The notes beneath the pieces were generated by a model. The model saw only the letters and a list, made by a program, of their open reading frames with translations, was not told where the DNA came from and made no database searches. DNA of 64,000 nucleotides from JAKGBX01 sp965366835. Its GTDB lineage: Bacteria; Pseudomonadota; Alphaproteobacteria; Rhodobacterales; Rhodobacteraceae. Of this stretch, positions 43,460 through 51,468 are shown in pieces. Numbering within the stretch: the stretch's first letter is position 1; each line of letters starts with the position of its first letter. Location: NCBI GenBank assembly GCA_965366835.1, contig CBDUGF010000002.1, positions 1-64,000 on the forward strand, in the 5' to 3' direction. Made by a program: the position numbers and the translations under genes.

Positions 43460-44197
43460 CTAACCTCTTCCAATAAAAGGCATATTCGTCGCCATCACGG
43501 TCATGAACTGGACATTGGCATCCAGTGGCAGCTCTGCCATATGCAGCACCGACGACGCCACATGGCGCACATCCATCACCGCCTCCGCCCGGATTTCTCC
43601 ATCGGCCTGGGGCACTCCCTGGGCCATTTTCGCGGCCATGTCGGTGAGCGCGTTGCCGATGTCGATCTGGCCGCAGGCGATGCTGTATGGCCGCCCGTCG
43701 AGCGAGATCGACTTGGTCAGCCCGGTGATCGCGTGTTTCGAGGCGGTATAGGCCGCCGACCCCCAGCGCGGCACATGCGCCGAGACCGAACCGTTGTTGA
43801 TGATCCGCCCGCCCTGCGGCACCTGCGCGCGCATGATCCGGAATGCCGCGCGGGCGCAGATGAACGATCCGGTGAGGTTCACGTCGATCACCTCGCGCCA
43901 GGCCTCCACCTCGATCTCGTCGACCGTTTTCGAAAGCAGCGACAGCCCGGCATTGTTGAAAACCGCGTCGAGGCGCCCCCAGTTTTTTGCTGCCTTGTCT
44001 AATGCTTGACCTACGGCTTCGGCGTCACGCACGTCGCAGGGCATGATCCGCGCCTTGGCATGTCCGGCGCCGGCCTCTTCCAGCGTGTCCGCGTTGCGCC
44101 CCATCAGGCCGACGTCCCATCCGGCTTGCAAGAACGCTTCGGAACATGCCTTGCCGATGCCCCGCCCCGCGCCCGTGATGATGATCGACTTACCCAT
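43460..44197 (-). CDS. short-chain dehydrogenase/reductase
   Basis: A 245-residue classical SDR. The cofactor motif is TGAGRGIG (residues 8-15); NNAG is in AVFNNAGLS, and the catalytic Ser-Tyr-Lys is NNGSVSAHV with YTASK (about 154-158). It is preceded by GGAGAAT-type sequence and is divergent from the DenD-like gene. The substrate is unknown, perhaps a sugar acid or alcohol linked to the isomerase and FAH genes. Confidence 0.88.
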   Translation of the reverse strand: MGKSIIITGAGRGIGKACSEAFLQAGWDVGLMGRNADTLEEAGAGHAKARIMPCDVRDAEAVGQALDKAAKNWGRLDAVFNNAGLSLLSKTVDEIEVEAWREVIDVNLTGSFICARAAFRIMRAQVPQGGRIINNGSVSAHVPRWGSAAYTASKHAITGLTKSISLDGRPYSIACGQIDIGNALTDMAAKMAQGVPQADGEIRAEAVMDVRHVASSVLHMAELPLDANVQFMTVMATNMPFIGRG

Positions 44198-44316
44198 GCC
44201 ATTCTCCCGTTTCAGCCCTCGGCCCCACCTTCGCGCCCCCGAGTTCGCGACACAAGCCCAACGCGCTTGCCAGAGGCGTTTGGCAATGAAAGGCTGACGC
44301 GAAAGCGGAGGTGGAC

Positions 44317-45279
44317 ATGAACATTCTGATCATCGGCGGCGGCGGCCTTGTCGGACATAAGCTGGGTCAAGCGCTTGCCCGGCGCGGCCCTCTGCGAGGG
44401 CGCGAGATCGAGTCGATCAAGCGGGCCGATCTGGCCGAAGTCCCGCCATTTCCCGACGCCAACGTGACCTCCAGAAACTGCGACATCACCGATCCCGCCT
44501 CACTCGCGGCGTGCATCGACAGCGAGACCGACGTGATCTATCTGCTTGCCGCCGCGCTGTCGGCGCATTGCGAGGCCGAGTTCGAAACCGGCATGAAAAT
44601 CAACATGCTGGGCGTTCTCAACGTGCTCGAACGCTGCCGCACCCTGGGCACGAGTCCGATCCTGATCTTCTCCTCCTCGATCGCAGCCTTCGGCGGCGAG
44701 GTGCCCGATCCAATCACCGATGCCAGCTTTCTCAACCCGCAGACTTCCTATGGCACCCAGAAGGCCATCGGCGAGCTTCTGGTCAATGATTATTCGCGCC
44801 GCGGTTTCATCGACGGGCGCGCCTTGCGCCTGCCGACAATCTCGGTCCGCCCGGGCAAGCCCAACCTCGCGGCTTCCGCCTTCATGTCGTCGATCATCCG
44901 CGAACCCCTCGCCGGGCTGGCCGCCAACTGCCCGGTCGGCAAGGACTTCCCGCATTACTACCTGTCGCCGCGCAAATGCGTTGAAAACCTGGTCAAAGCC
45001 GCCGAAATCCCCGCCGCCGATCTGGGCCAGAACCGCGCCATGATCATGCCGGGGCGTCGGTCGACAATCGCCGAGATGATCGCCGCGCTCACTGCAGTGG
45101 CCGGGCCGGAACCTGCGAAACTGATCCAGTGGAAGCCACAACCCGAGATTGAAAAAATCGTCACCGGATGGCGCTATGATTTTCGCCCCGAAAAGGCGCA
45201 GCGCCTCGGGCTCGAGGCCGATGCCAGCTTCGAGGACAACATTCGCCATTACATCGAAGACGACATGCCAAAAGCCTGA
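44317..45279 (+). CDS. NAD-dependent epimerase/dehydratase family, D-erythronate-dehydrogenase-like (DenD)
   Basis: A 320-residue extended SDR. The dinucleotide motif is IIGGGGLVGHKL (residues 5-16), the catalytic part is FSSSIAAFGG and SYGTQK (Tyr-x-x-x-Lys), and the length and YLLAAALSAHCEAEFETGM stretch match DenD-type proteins. GGAGG ends 5 bp before the ATG at 44317; a GTG two codons earlier overlaps it and is not used. It converges on the EamA gene with a 3-bp gap. Confidence 0.78.
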   Translation: MNILIIGGGGLVGHKLGQALARRGPLRGREIESIKRADLAEVPPFPDANVTSRNCDITDPASLAACIDSETDVIYLLAAALSAHCEAEFETGMKINMLGVLNVLERCRTLGTSPILIFSSSIAAFGGEVPDPITDASFLNPQTSYGTQKAIGELLVNDYSRRGFIDGRALRLPTISVRPGKPNLAASAFMSSIIREPLAGLAANCPVGKDFPHYYLSPRKCVENLVKAAEIPAADLGQNRAMIMPGRRSTIAEMIAALTAVAGPEPAKLIQWKPQPEIEKIVTGWRYDFRPEKAQRLGLEADASFEDNIRHYIEDDMPKA

Positions 45280-45282
45280 GGG

Positions 45283-46179
45283 TCACGCGGTCGCTCGGTT
45301 CACCAGCCAGACCCCGATCACCGAGATCACAAAGCCCGCAAAGCCCAGCGGCGCCAGCGTCTCACCCAACAACACCCAGGCGATGAACAGCGCCGCCGGC
45401 GGCACCAGATAGAGCAGTGCCGATATTCGGGTCGCATTGCCGCGTTGCACCAGGCCGACGAAAAGCGTCACGGAAATCAGCGAGTTGCCGATCACCAGAT
45501 AAGCCATCGCGATGAACAGTTCGGGCTGCCAATCAATCACCTGGCTTTCGAAGACCAGTGCCACGGGCAGAAGCGTGGCAAAGCCCACGACATATTGCAC
45601 CAGGCTGCCGACCAGCGGATGGGTGCGAAAGCCGTGGCGCTTTTCAAACAGAGTGGCTGCCGTGATCCCGAACAGCGCCCCGGCGGCCAGCATCAGGCCC
45701 AAAGCCGGGCTCGGCCCGAGTGTCTTGCCGGACACGATCAGCAGCACGACCCCGCCGAAGCCCAGCACAAGCCCGAGCCACAGCCTGGCACCGCGCGCCG
45801 CCGCTCCCGGCCACAGCCACAGCCCCGCTCCGGCCACCAGAAGCGGCTGCAGCGCCATGAAGATTGCCAGCGTTCCAGCGTTGACCCGGGCCTTGAACGC
45901 CAGGTAGCTCAGCCCGAAATAGACACTCTGGATCAGGAACCCCGTGAGCGCCAGCGCGCCCCAGTGGCGGGCGCCAGTCGGCCAGCGCACCCGCATCACG
46001 CTCAGCATCGCGCCGAGGATGATCGCGGCCAGCCCAAAGCGCACCACCAGCATGGTGATCGGCTCGATGAACGGCAGGCCCAGCTTGGCAAAGCTGTATC
46101 CGCCGGCCCAGAGCAGTACGAACAGCCAAGGCGCGGCCTTCCAGATCGCGGCTTCGGCCGCCTGCGCGCGGTCGCTCAT
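45283..46179 (-). CDS. EamA/DMT family transporter
   Basis: A 298-residue membrane protein with ten hydrophobic segments arranged as two EamA repeats (first about residues 15-140, second about 155-295). The second repeat ends with the usual P-A-ALFIAWVLLGETLAPLGFAG pattern. DMT proteins export metabolites; the substrate is unknown. It lies 3 bp downstream of the M24 hydrolase gene and may be co-transcribed with it. Confidence 0.85.
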   Translation of the reverse strand: MSDRAQAAEAAIWKAAPWLFVLLWAGGYSFAKLGLPFIEPITMLVVRFGLAAIILGAMLSVMRVRWPTGARHWGALALTGFLIQSVYFGLSYLAFKARVNAGTLAIFMALQPLLVAGAGLWLWPGAAARGARLWLGLVLGFGGVVLLIVSGKTLGPSPALGLMLAAGALFGITAATLFEKRHGFRTHPLVGSLVQYVVGFATLLPVALVFESQVIDWQPELFIAMAYLVIGNSLISVTLFVGLVQRGNATRISALLYLVPPAALFIAWVLLGETLAPLGFAGFVISVIGVWLVNRATA

Positions 46180-46182
46180 CGT

Positions 46183-47367
46183 TTACGCCTTCACGAAGAG
46201 TTTGCGCTCGATATTACAGAAGGTTTCAGCCGGACCAGACTCGCGGATCAGGATGCTCTCGGTGGTCTCCAGCCCCCAGTTATCGGCCCACAGCCCGGGC
46301 ATGAAATGAAAGCTCATGCCGGGTTCCAGCACCGTCTCGTCACTGGCGCGCAACGATACCGTGCGCTCGCCCCAATCGGGCGGATAGGAAAGGCCCACAG
46401 GGTAGCCGCAGCGCGCCCCGCGCTCGATCCCGGCACGCTCCAGAACCGCGCCCAGCGCATTGGCAATGTCGCAGGCCCGGTTGCCCGCCCGCGCTGCCTC
46501 CAGCCCGGCTTCCAGCCCTTCGCTCAACGCCTTGGAGGCGTCGAGAATGTCCTGCGGCGGCTGGCCCAGATAGACGGTGCGGCAGAGCGGCGTGTGATAG
46601 CGGCGATAGCAGCCGGCGAGCTCGAAAAACGTGGCCTCGCCTCTGCGCATCTCGGCGCCGTCCCATGTCAGATGCGGCGCCGAGGCATCCGCGCCGGAGG
46701 GCGTGAGCGGCACGATCGCGGTGTAATCGCCCCAATCCTCGCCCACGCCATAAGCCCCGGCGCGCAGGATATCGCCGACCAGTTCGTTCTTGCGCTTGCC
46801 CGGCTCGGCCAGCTCGATGGCAGTGGTCACCACCTTCTCGGCAATCCGCGCCGCCTTGCGCATGAAGCCCAGCTCTTCGTGCGATTTCACCGTGCGTTGC
46901 CAGTTGACCAGCGCCGTGGCATCGACGATCCGCGCGTTCGGCAGGCCCTCGAGCAGCGTCAGATGCGCTTTGGCAGAATAGTAGTAATTCTCCAGCTCGA
47001 CCCCGATTCGCGCCCTCTCGAATCCCATCTCCCGCACCAGCTCGGCGAGATGCTGCATCGGGTGATGCGTGGTCGATTGCACATATTGGTCGCCATAGGG
47101 CCGGATCGCGTCCTCCCCGGTCCAGACCGTGCGGCGAGCGCCATTGGCATCCATGTTGCGCCCCCACCAGACCGGGTCGCCGTCATGGCCCAGGATCACG
47201 CCCTGATGCACATAAAACGACCAGCCGTCATAGCCGGTGAGCCAGGCCATGTTCGACGGATCGGTGACGAACAAGAGCTCGATCCCGGCCGCCTCCATCG
47301 CCGCGCGGGTCTTGGCGATGCGGCGGGCATATTCCTCGGCGCTGAAGGCTGCGTTTTCGATCGGCAT
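46183..47367 (-). CDS. M24 family hydrolase, creatinase/ectoine-hydrolase (DoeA)-like
   Basis: A 394-residue pita-bread enzyme. The N-terminal creatinase domain has NMAWLTGYDGWSFYVHQG (about 39-56). The C-terminal domain shows YHTPLCRTV, GMSFHFMPGLW and ETTESILI. Several metal ligands of ordinary M24 aminopeptidases are replaced (FFELAG for an Asp site, no SDMTRT), as in metal-independent creatinase and DoeA/EutD. An ectoine hydrolase role is my best guess, but the usual doeB/C neighbours are absent. A perfect FNR consensus lies just upstream (47385). Confidence 0.75.
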   Translation of the reverse strand: MPIENAAFSAEEYARRIAKTRAAMEAAGIELLFVTDPSNMAWLTGYDGWSFYVHQGVILGHDGDPVWWGRNMDANGARRTVWTGEDAIRPYGDQYVQSTTHHPMQHLAELVREMGFERARIGVELENYYYSAKAHLTLLEGLPNARIVDATALVNWQRTVKSHEELGFMRKAARIAEKVVTTAIELAEPGKRKNELVGDILRAGAYGVGEDWGDYTAIVPLTPSGADASAPHLTWDGAEMRRGEATFFELAGCYRRYHTPLCRTVYLGQPPQDILDASKALSEGLEAGLEAARAGNRACDIANALGAVLERAGIERGARCGYPVGLSYPPDWGERTVSLRASDETVLEPGMSFHFMPGLWADNWGLETTESILIRESGPAETFCNIERKLFVKA

Positions 47368-47384
47368 CGGCGGCTTCCCCCTGT

Positions 47385-47398
47385 TTGATCCTCATCAA
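47385..47398 (-). promoter_or_regulatory. FNR-consensus palindrome upstream of the M24 hydrolase gene
   Basis: TTGATCCTCATCAA matches TTGAT-N4-ATCAA at every position. It is only 18-31 bp upstream of the start codon, closer than normal for activation, so it might repress or be a chance match. Confidence 0.4.
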
Positions 47399-47432
47399 CG
47401 GGGAAGCGCGCGGGGCGGTCAATGAAAAAGCG

Positions 47433-48383
47433 TCAGTCTGCGCCCAGACACGCGGCCATTTCCGCCGCCAGCGCCTCGATCAGCGCCGGATAGAGCCCGG
47501 CACCCTGGGGCAGCCCAATCCCCAGCGGGTCGAGCATCGCCATGCGCGTCTCGCTGGCCTCGAACACGGTGTGCACGAGGCCGGAGTTGAACTGCGGTTC
47601 GGTGAAGACACAGACCACCTGCGCCGCCGCGACCGCGGCGCGGATCTCCGCGATCCGCCTCGGCCCCGGCTTGCTCGCATCGCTCAGCGATATGGCGCCG
47701 ACGCTGTGCAGCCCGAAACGGCGTTCGAAATACTGGTAGGCGTCGTGAAAGACGACAAACCTGGCCTCGCGGACCGGCGCGAGTAGCGTTTCCGCTGTCG
47801 CTACGGCAGCGTCGATCTCCGCTATCCCCTCGGTCGCATTGCGCCGGTAGGTGTCGGCGTTGTCGGGATCGAGCGCGGCCAGCCGTTCGGCCATCGCGCC
47901 AAGCCACAGCTTGCCATTATGCGGATCGAGCCAGCCATGCGGATCGCGCCCGTCATGATCGTGACCGTCATCATGATCCTCGGCCAAGTCCTCTGATTCG
48001 CCGGAATCATGACCATCCGGCGACGCGTCAAACACCGCACGGTGGCGAAAGCCATATGAAATCACACCGGGGATAGACTGCAACTCGACCCGCATTGCAT
48101 CCTCCGCAAGCGGGTCCATTGCCCTTTCGAGCCAGGGCGTCAGCTCGGAAGAGACGAAAAACACGATATCGGCCCGTTGCAGCGCCGCCGCCTCCGAGGG
48201 TCTGAGCGCATAGCCATGCGGCGAGGCGCCGGGGCGGATAACCAGATCGGGCGTGCCGAGCCCCGCCATCACCCGAGCCGCCAGCCCATGCACCGGCGGA
48301 ATATCGGTGGCGACGTCTGGCACCTGCGCGGCAGCCAAAGCCGCCTGAAGCGCAAGAACCATTGTCATCAGAACCGTCCGCAT
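47433..48383 (-). CDS. znuA: zinc ABC transporter substrate-binding protein ZnuA
   Basis: A 316-residue periplasmic Zn-binding protein. The signal peptide ends about residue 19 (ALAAA-QVP). The family pattern is seen: DIPPVHGLAARVMAG near the N-terminus, then SPHGYALRPSEA, and a His/Asp-rich loop (EDHDDGHDHDGRDPHGWLDPHN, about 133-154), then VVFHDAYQYFERRFGL. It is alone on the minus strand, divergent from zur-znuC-znuB with a Zur box upstream of its start. Confidence 0.95.
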   Translation of the reverse strand: MRTVLMTMVLALQAALAAAQVPDVATDIPPVHGLAARVMAGLGTPDLVIRPGASPHGYALRPSEAAALQRADIVFFVSSELTPWLERAMDPLAEDAMRVELQSIPGVISYGFRHRAVFDASPDGHDSGESEDLAEDHDDGHDHDGRDPHGWLDPHNGKLWLGAMAERLAALDPDNADTYRRNATEGIAEIDAAVATAETLLAPVREARFVVFHDAYQYFERRFGLHSVGAISLSDASKPGPRRIAEIRAAVAAAQVVCVFTEPQFNSGLVHTVFEASETRMAMLDPLGIGLPQGAGLYPALIEALAAEMAACLGAD

Positions 48384-48392
48384 CTCAACTCC

Positions 48393-48407
48393 TGTTATGA
48401 TATAACA
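48393..48407. promoter_or_regulatory. Zur box 1 (znuA side)
   Basis: TGTTATGATATAACA is a perfect inverted repeat (TGTTAT-GAT-ATAACA), 10 bp upstream of the znuA start. It fits the alphaproteobacterial Zur operator and would repress znuA when zinc is plentiful. Confidence 0.78.
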
Positions 48408-48424
48408 ATTAGCGGCTTGATAGA

Positions 48425-48439
48425 TGTGATGCTATAACA
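48425..48439. promoter_or_regulatory. Zur box 2 (zur-znuCB side)
   Basis: TGTGATGCTATAACA repeats the same operator with one mismatch (TGTGAT-GCT-ATAACA). It lies 30 bp upstream of the zur start. With box 1 it gives each divergent promoter its own site. Confidence 0.7.
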
Positions 48440-48468
48440 TATCAAGCGGCAATTCTGAGGGGCGCGTG

Positions 48469-48954
48469 ATGGGCATCAGTACCAAAGGCTTCGAATCCCA
48501 CGACCATACCGACTGCATCGACCAGGGCGTCGAGGCGGCAGCCTCCTATTGCGCCCGCAAGGAGTTGAAATTCACCCCCCAGCGCCGCCGCGTTCTCGAG
48601 ATCCTGCTGGAAGAACACCGCGCGCTCGGCGCCTACGAGATCCTCGACCGCCTGCGCGCAGAAGGGCTGGGCACCCAGCCGCCAATCGCCTACCGGGCGC
48701 TGGATTTCCTTGTCAGCCATGGGTTTGCCCACAAGATCGAGCGTTTGAATGCCTTCATCGCCTGCACCCATATCGGGCAAAACCACGCGCCCGCCTTCCT
48801 GATCTGCCGGATCTGCTCGGCGGTGGCCGAATCCTACGTCGATCCGCTCAGCGGCGATCTGGGCCATGCCGCAAAGGCCGCGGGTTTCACGATCGAACGC
48901 GCCGTGATCGAAGCCGAAGGGCTCTGCCCGCAATGCCGCGAGGGCGCTCAATGA
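48469..48954 (+). CDS. zur: zinc uptake regulator Zur (Fur family)
   Basis: A 161-residue Fur-family repressor. A winged helix (KFTPQRRRVLEILLEEHRAL, about 33-52) is followed by the metal-binding domain with ACTHIGQNH, the first structural Zn pair ICRICS and a second LCPQC at the C-terminus. ATG at 48469 (GAGGGG upstream) is preferred over a GTG one codon earlier. It overlaps znuC by 4 bp and is therefore auto-regulated with the transporter it controls. Confidence 0.9.
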   Translation: MGISTKGFESHDHTDCIDQGVEAAASYCARKELKFTPQRRRVLEILLEEHRALGAYEILDRLRAEGLGTQPPIAYRALDFLVSHGFAHKIERLNAFIACTHIGQNHAPAFLICRICSAVAESYVDPLSGDLGHAAKAAGFTIERAVIEAEGLCPQCREGAQ

Positions 48955-49730
48955 GCCTTGTGTCACTGTCCCGGGTCGATGTTTCGCTCGGTGGTCAGAC
49001 AGTGCTGAACAGCGTTGATCTGGCGCTCGAACCGGGCGAGATCGTCACCATCGTCGGCCCCAACGGATCCGGCAAATCCACGCTCCTGCGGGTCCTGATC
49101 GGCGCGGTCGCACCCACAGCCGGGCAGATCGCCCGCGCCCCGGGCCTGCGCATCGGCTACGTGCCGCAGAAACTCCACATCGACCCGACGCTGCCGATCA
49201 CCGTGCGCCGCTTTCTCAGCCTGCCGAAACCGGTCGGCGATGCCGAGGCCGCAGCCGCATTGGAGCGCGCCGGGGCCGGTGCGCTCACCGCGCGGCAAAT
49301 GGCCGGTCTCTCCGGCGGCCAGTTTCAGCGTGTTCTGCTGGCGCGCGCGCTGCTGTGCGACCCCCAGTTGCTGATTCTCGACGAAGCAACCCAGGGCCTC
49401 GATCAGCCAGGTTCGGCGGCGTTCTACCGCACTATCGAAGAACTACGCCGCGAGCTCGGCTGCGCCGTGCTGATGGTCAGCCACGAGCTGCATGTCGTGA
49501 TGGCCGCCTCCGACCGGGTGATCTGTCTCAACGGCCATGTCTGCTGCCACGGCGCGCCCGAACAGGTGGCCTCGGCGCCGGAATACCGCGCCCTGTTCGG
49601 CTCGGGCACCCATGGCGCGTTGGCACTATACCGGCATGAACACGACCACGCCCATGATCACAGCCACGGCCCCGCACACCACCACGATCACAGCCACGAA
49701 CATCCGCACGAAAACGAGCCCGCCGAATGA
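48951..49730 (+). CDS. znuC: zinc ABC transporter ATP-binding protein ZnuC
   Basis: A 259-residue ABC ATPase. Walker A GPNGSGKST is at 36-44, the signature LSGGQFQR in the middle, Walker B LLILDEATQG, and the switch His in MVSHELHVV. The last 30 residues form a His-rich tail (HEHDHAHDHSHGPAHHHD and so on), which probably buffers Zn on the cytoplasmic side. It overlaps both zur and znuB by 4 bp. Confidence 0.93.
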   Translation: MSLVSLSRVDVSLGGQTVLNSVDLALEPGEIVTIVGPNGSGKSTLLRVLIGAVAPTAGQIARAPGLRIGYVPQKLHIDPTLPITVRRFLSLPKPVGDAEAAAALERAGAGALTARQMAGLSGGQFQRVLLARALLCDPQLLILDEATQGLDQPGSAAFYRTIEELRRELGCAVLMVSHELHVVMAASDRVICLNGHVCCHGAPEQVASAPEYRALFGSGTHGALALYRHEHDHAHDHSHGPAHHHDHSHEHPHENEPAE

Positions 49731-50518
49731 GTTTCCTCGATGATTTCCTGATTCGCGCCGCACTCGCCGGTGTCGGCGTCGCGCTCGCCGCCGCTCCTTT
49801 GGGCGCCTTCGTGGTCTGGCGCCGCATGGCCTATTTCGGCGACGCCACGGCGCATGCGGCAATTCTGGGCGTGGCGCTCGCCCTGGCCTTCGATCTGCCG
49901 GTGTTCGCCGCCGTGCTGGCCGTGGCGCTGATCATGGCGCTCACGGTCTCGAGGTTATCCGGGCGCGGCCATGCCATCGACACTCTGCTCGGTGTCATCG
50001 CCCATTCCGCACTGGCCTTCGGGCTGGTGGCGGTGGCCTTTCTGCAAGGTGTGCAGATCGACCTCATGGCCTGGCTCTTTGGCGATATCCTGGCGGTGTC
50101 GCACACCGATCTGGCGGTGATCTGGGGCGGCGCCGCACTGGTTCTGGGTCTGCTGGCGTGGCGCTGGTCGGCCCTGCTTACCGCCACGCTGAACGCCGAT
50201 CTCGCCTATGCCTCGGGGATCGACCCCAGGCGCGAAGAGCTGATCCTCACTCTGGCGCTGGCGCTGGTCGTCGCCGTCGCCATCAAGGTGGTGGGCGTTT
50301 TGCTGATTGGCGCGATGTTGATCGTTCCCGCCGCCGCTGCCCGCCCGCTGGCCGCCACACCCGAACGCATGGCGCTCATTGCCGCTGTCCTTGCGATTGC
50401 CTCAGTCCTTGGCGGGCTACAGCTGGCCTACGCGTTCGATACCCCAGCCGGTCCCACCATCGTCAGCCTTGCTGCCGGGCTGTTTCTGCTCACCAACCTC
50501 TGGCGCCGTCCCGCGTAG
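49727..50518 (+). CDS. znuB: zinc ABC transporter permease ZnuB
   Basis: A 263-residue ABC-3 family permease with seven or eight hydrophobic segments, GVALAAAPLGAFVVWRRMAYFGDATAHAAILG at the start (family pattern) and KVVGVLLIGAMLIVPAAAA in the last third. It completes the high-affinity zinc importer with ZnuA and ZnuC. It converges on the amidohydrolase gene with 25 bp between. Confidence 0.94.
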   Translation: MSFLDDFLIRAALAGVGVALAAAPLGAFVVWRRMAYFGDATAHAAILGVALALAFDLPVFAAVLAVALIMALTVSRLSGRGHAIDTLLGVIAHSALAFGLVAVAFLQGVQIDLMAWLFGDILAVSHTDLAVIWGGAALVLGLLAWRWSALLTATLNADLAYASGIDPRREELILTLALALVVAVAIKVVGVLLIGAMLIVPAAAARPLAATPERMALIAAVLAIASVLGGLQLAYAFDTPAGPTIVSLAAGLFLLTNLWRRPA

Positions 50519-50543
50519 GGCGGGTTCTCAACCCACCTTGCCG

Positions 50544-51416
50544 TCAGGCCAGCCCCAGAAGCCGCGCCGCGTTACCCTTGATGATCCCCTCGCGCAGCTC
50601 ATCCTTGATCGCGATCTTCTCGAAATCGCTCAGCCAGCGCTCAGGCGTGATCATCGGCCAGTCCGAACCAAACAAAACCTTCTTCTTCAGGATCGAATTG
50701 CAGTATTTAACGAGAATCTCGGGGAAATACTTCGGCGACCATCCGCTAAGGTCGATATAGACATTCGGCTTGTGCTGGGCCACGGCCAGCGCCTCTTCCT
50801 GCCAGGGAAAGCTGGGATGGGCGAGGATGATCCTCATCTCCGGAAAATCCACCGCCACATCATCCATGTACATCGGGTTCGAATATTTCAGCCGCATCCC
50901 GTTGCCGCCCGGCATGCCGCTGCCCACGCCGGTCTGCCCGGTGTGAAACAGCGCGATACCGCCCTCCTCGGCAATCGCCTCGTACAGGCCATAGGCCATC
51001 CGGTCGTTGGCGTAAAAGCCCTGCATCGTGGGGTGAAACTTGAAGCCCTTGATGCCGAATTCGCGCATCAGCCGCTTCGCCTCGCGCACCCCCAGCTTGC
51101 CCTTGTGCGGGTCGATACTGGCAAAGGGAATGAGCACGTCGTCATTCTCGGCGGCCAGTTCGGCCACTTCTTCGTTCTTGTAGCGCCGATACCCTGTCTC
51201 GCGCTCGGCATCGACTGGAAAGATCACCGCCGCGATGTTCTGCTCGCGGTAATGCTGGGCGGTTTGCGGCACGGTGGGAGGATGCTTCCATGGCGCGCCG
51301 AAATAGCTCGCCATCGTCGCTTGCAGATCATCGTAGCCGTCATCGCTGTGGCAGCCGCACGGCTCCTCGGCATGGGTATGAATATCTATCGCGCGAACCT
51401 TGCTGATATCGACCAT
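50544..51416 (-). CDS. amidohydrolase-2 family protein
   Basis: A 290-residue metal-dependent (beta/alpha)8-barrel enzyme. Ligand motifs are IDIHTHAEEP (residues 10-19), FHPTMQG, ALFHTGQTG, ILAHPSFPW and VLFGSDWPM. This family includes decarboxylases of aromatic acids such as gamma-resorcylate and 5-carboxyvanillate. Its place after the feruloyl-CoA synthase gene (52 bp) suggests an aromatic-acid substrate (inference). Confidence 0.83.
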   Translation of the reverse strand: MVDISKVRAIDIHTHAEEPCGCHSDDGYDDLQATMASYFGAPWKHPPTVPQTAQHYREQNIAAVIFPVDAERETGYRRYKNEEVAELAAENDDVLIPFASIDPHKGKLGVREAKRLMREFGIKGFKFHPTMQGFYANDRMAYGLYEAIAEEGGIALFHTGQTGVGSGMPGGNGMRLKYSNPMYMDDVAVDFPEMRIILAHPSFPWQEEALAVAQHKPNVYIDLSGWSPKYFPEILVKYCNSILKKKVLFGSDWPMITPERWLSDFEKIAIKDELREGIIKGNAARLLGLA

Positions 51417-51468
51417 TGTCGTCTCCCTTGTTTTCCCAATCTGTCCCGGCCAACGGTCGGCATTTTCG

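Noticed and set aside
45445..47388. 647-codon plus-strand open frame
   Set aside because: It runs antisense through both the EamA and M24 genes, which are well supported.
49640..49727. His-codon-rich repeats as a possible tandem repeat array
   Set aside because: The repetition is the coding sequence of the His-rich ZnuC tail and is in frame.
50522..50534. GGGTT-CTC-AACCC hairpin between znuB and the amidohydrolase gene as a terminator
   Set aside because: The stem is only 5 bp with no T-tract on either strand.
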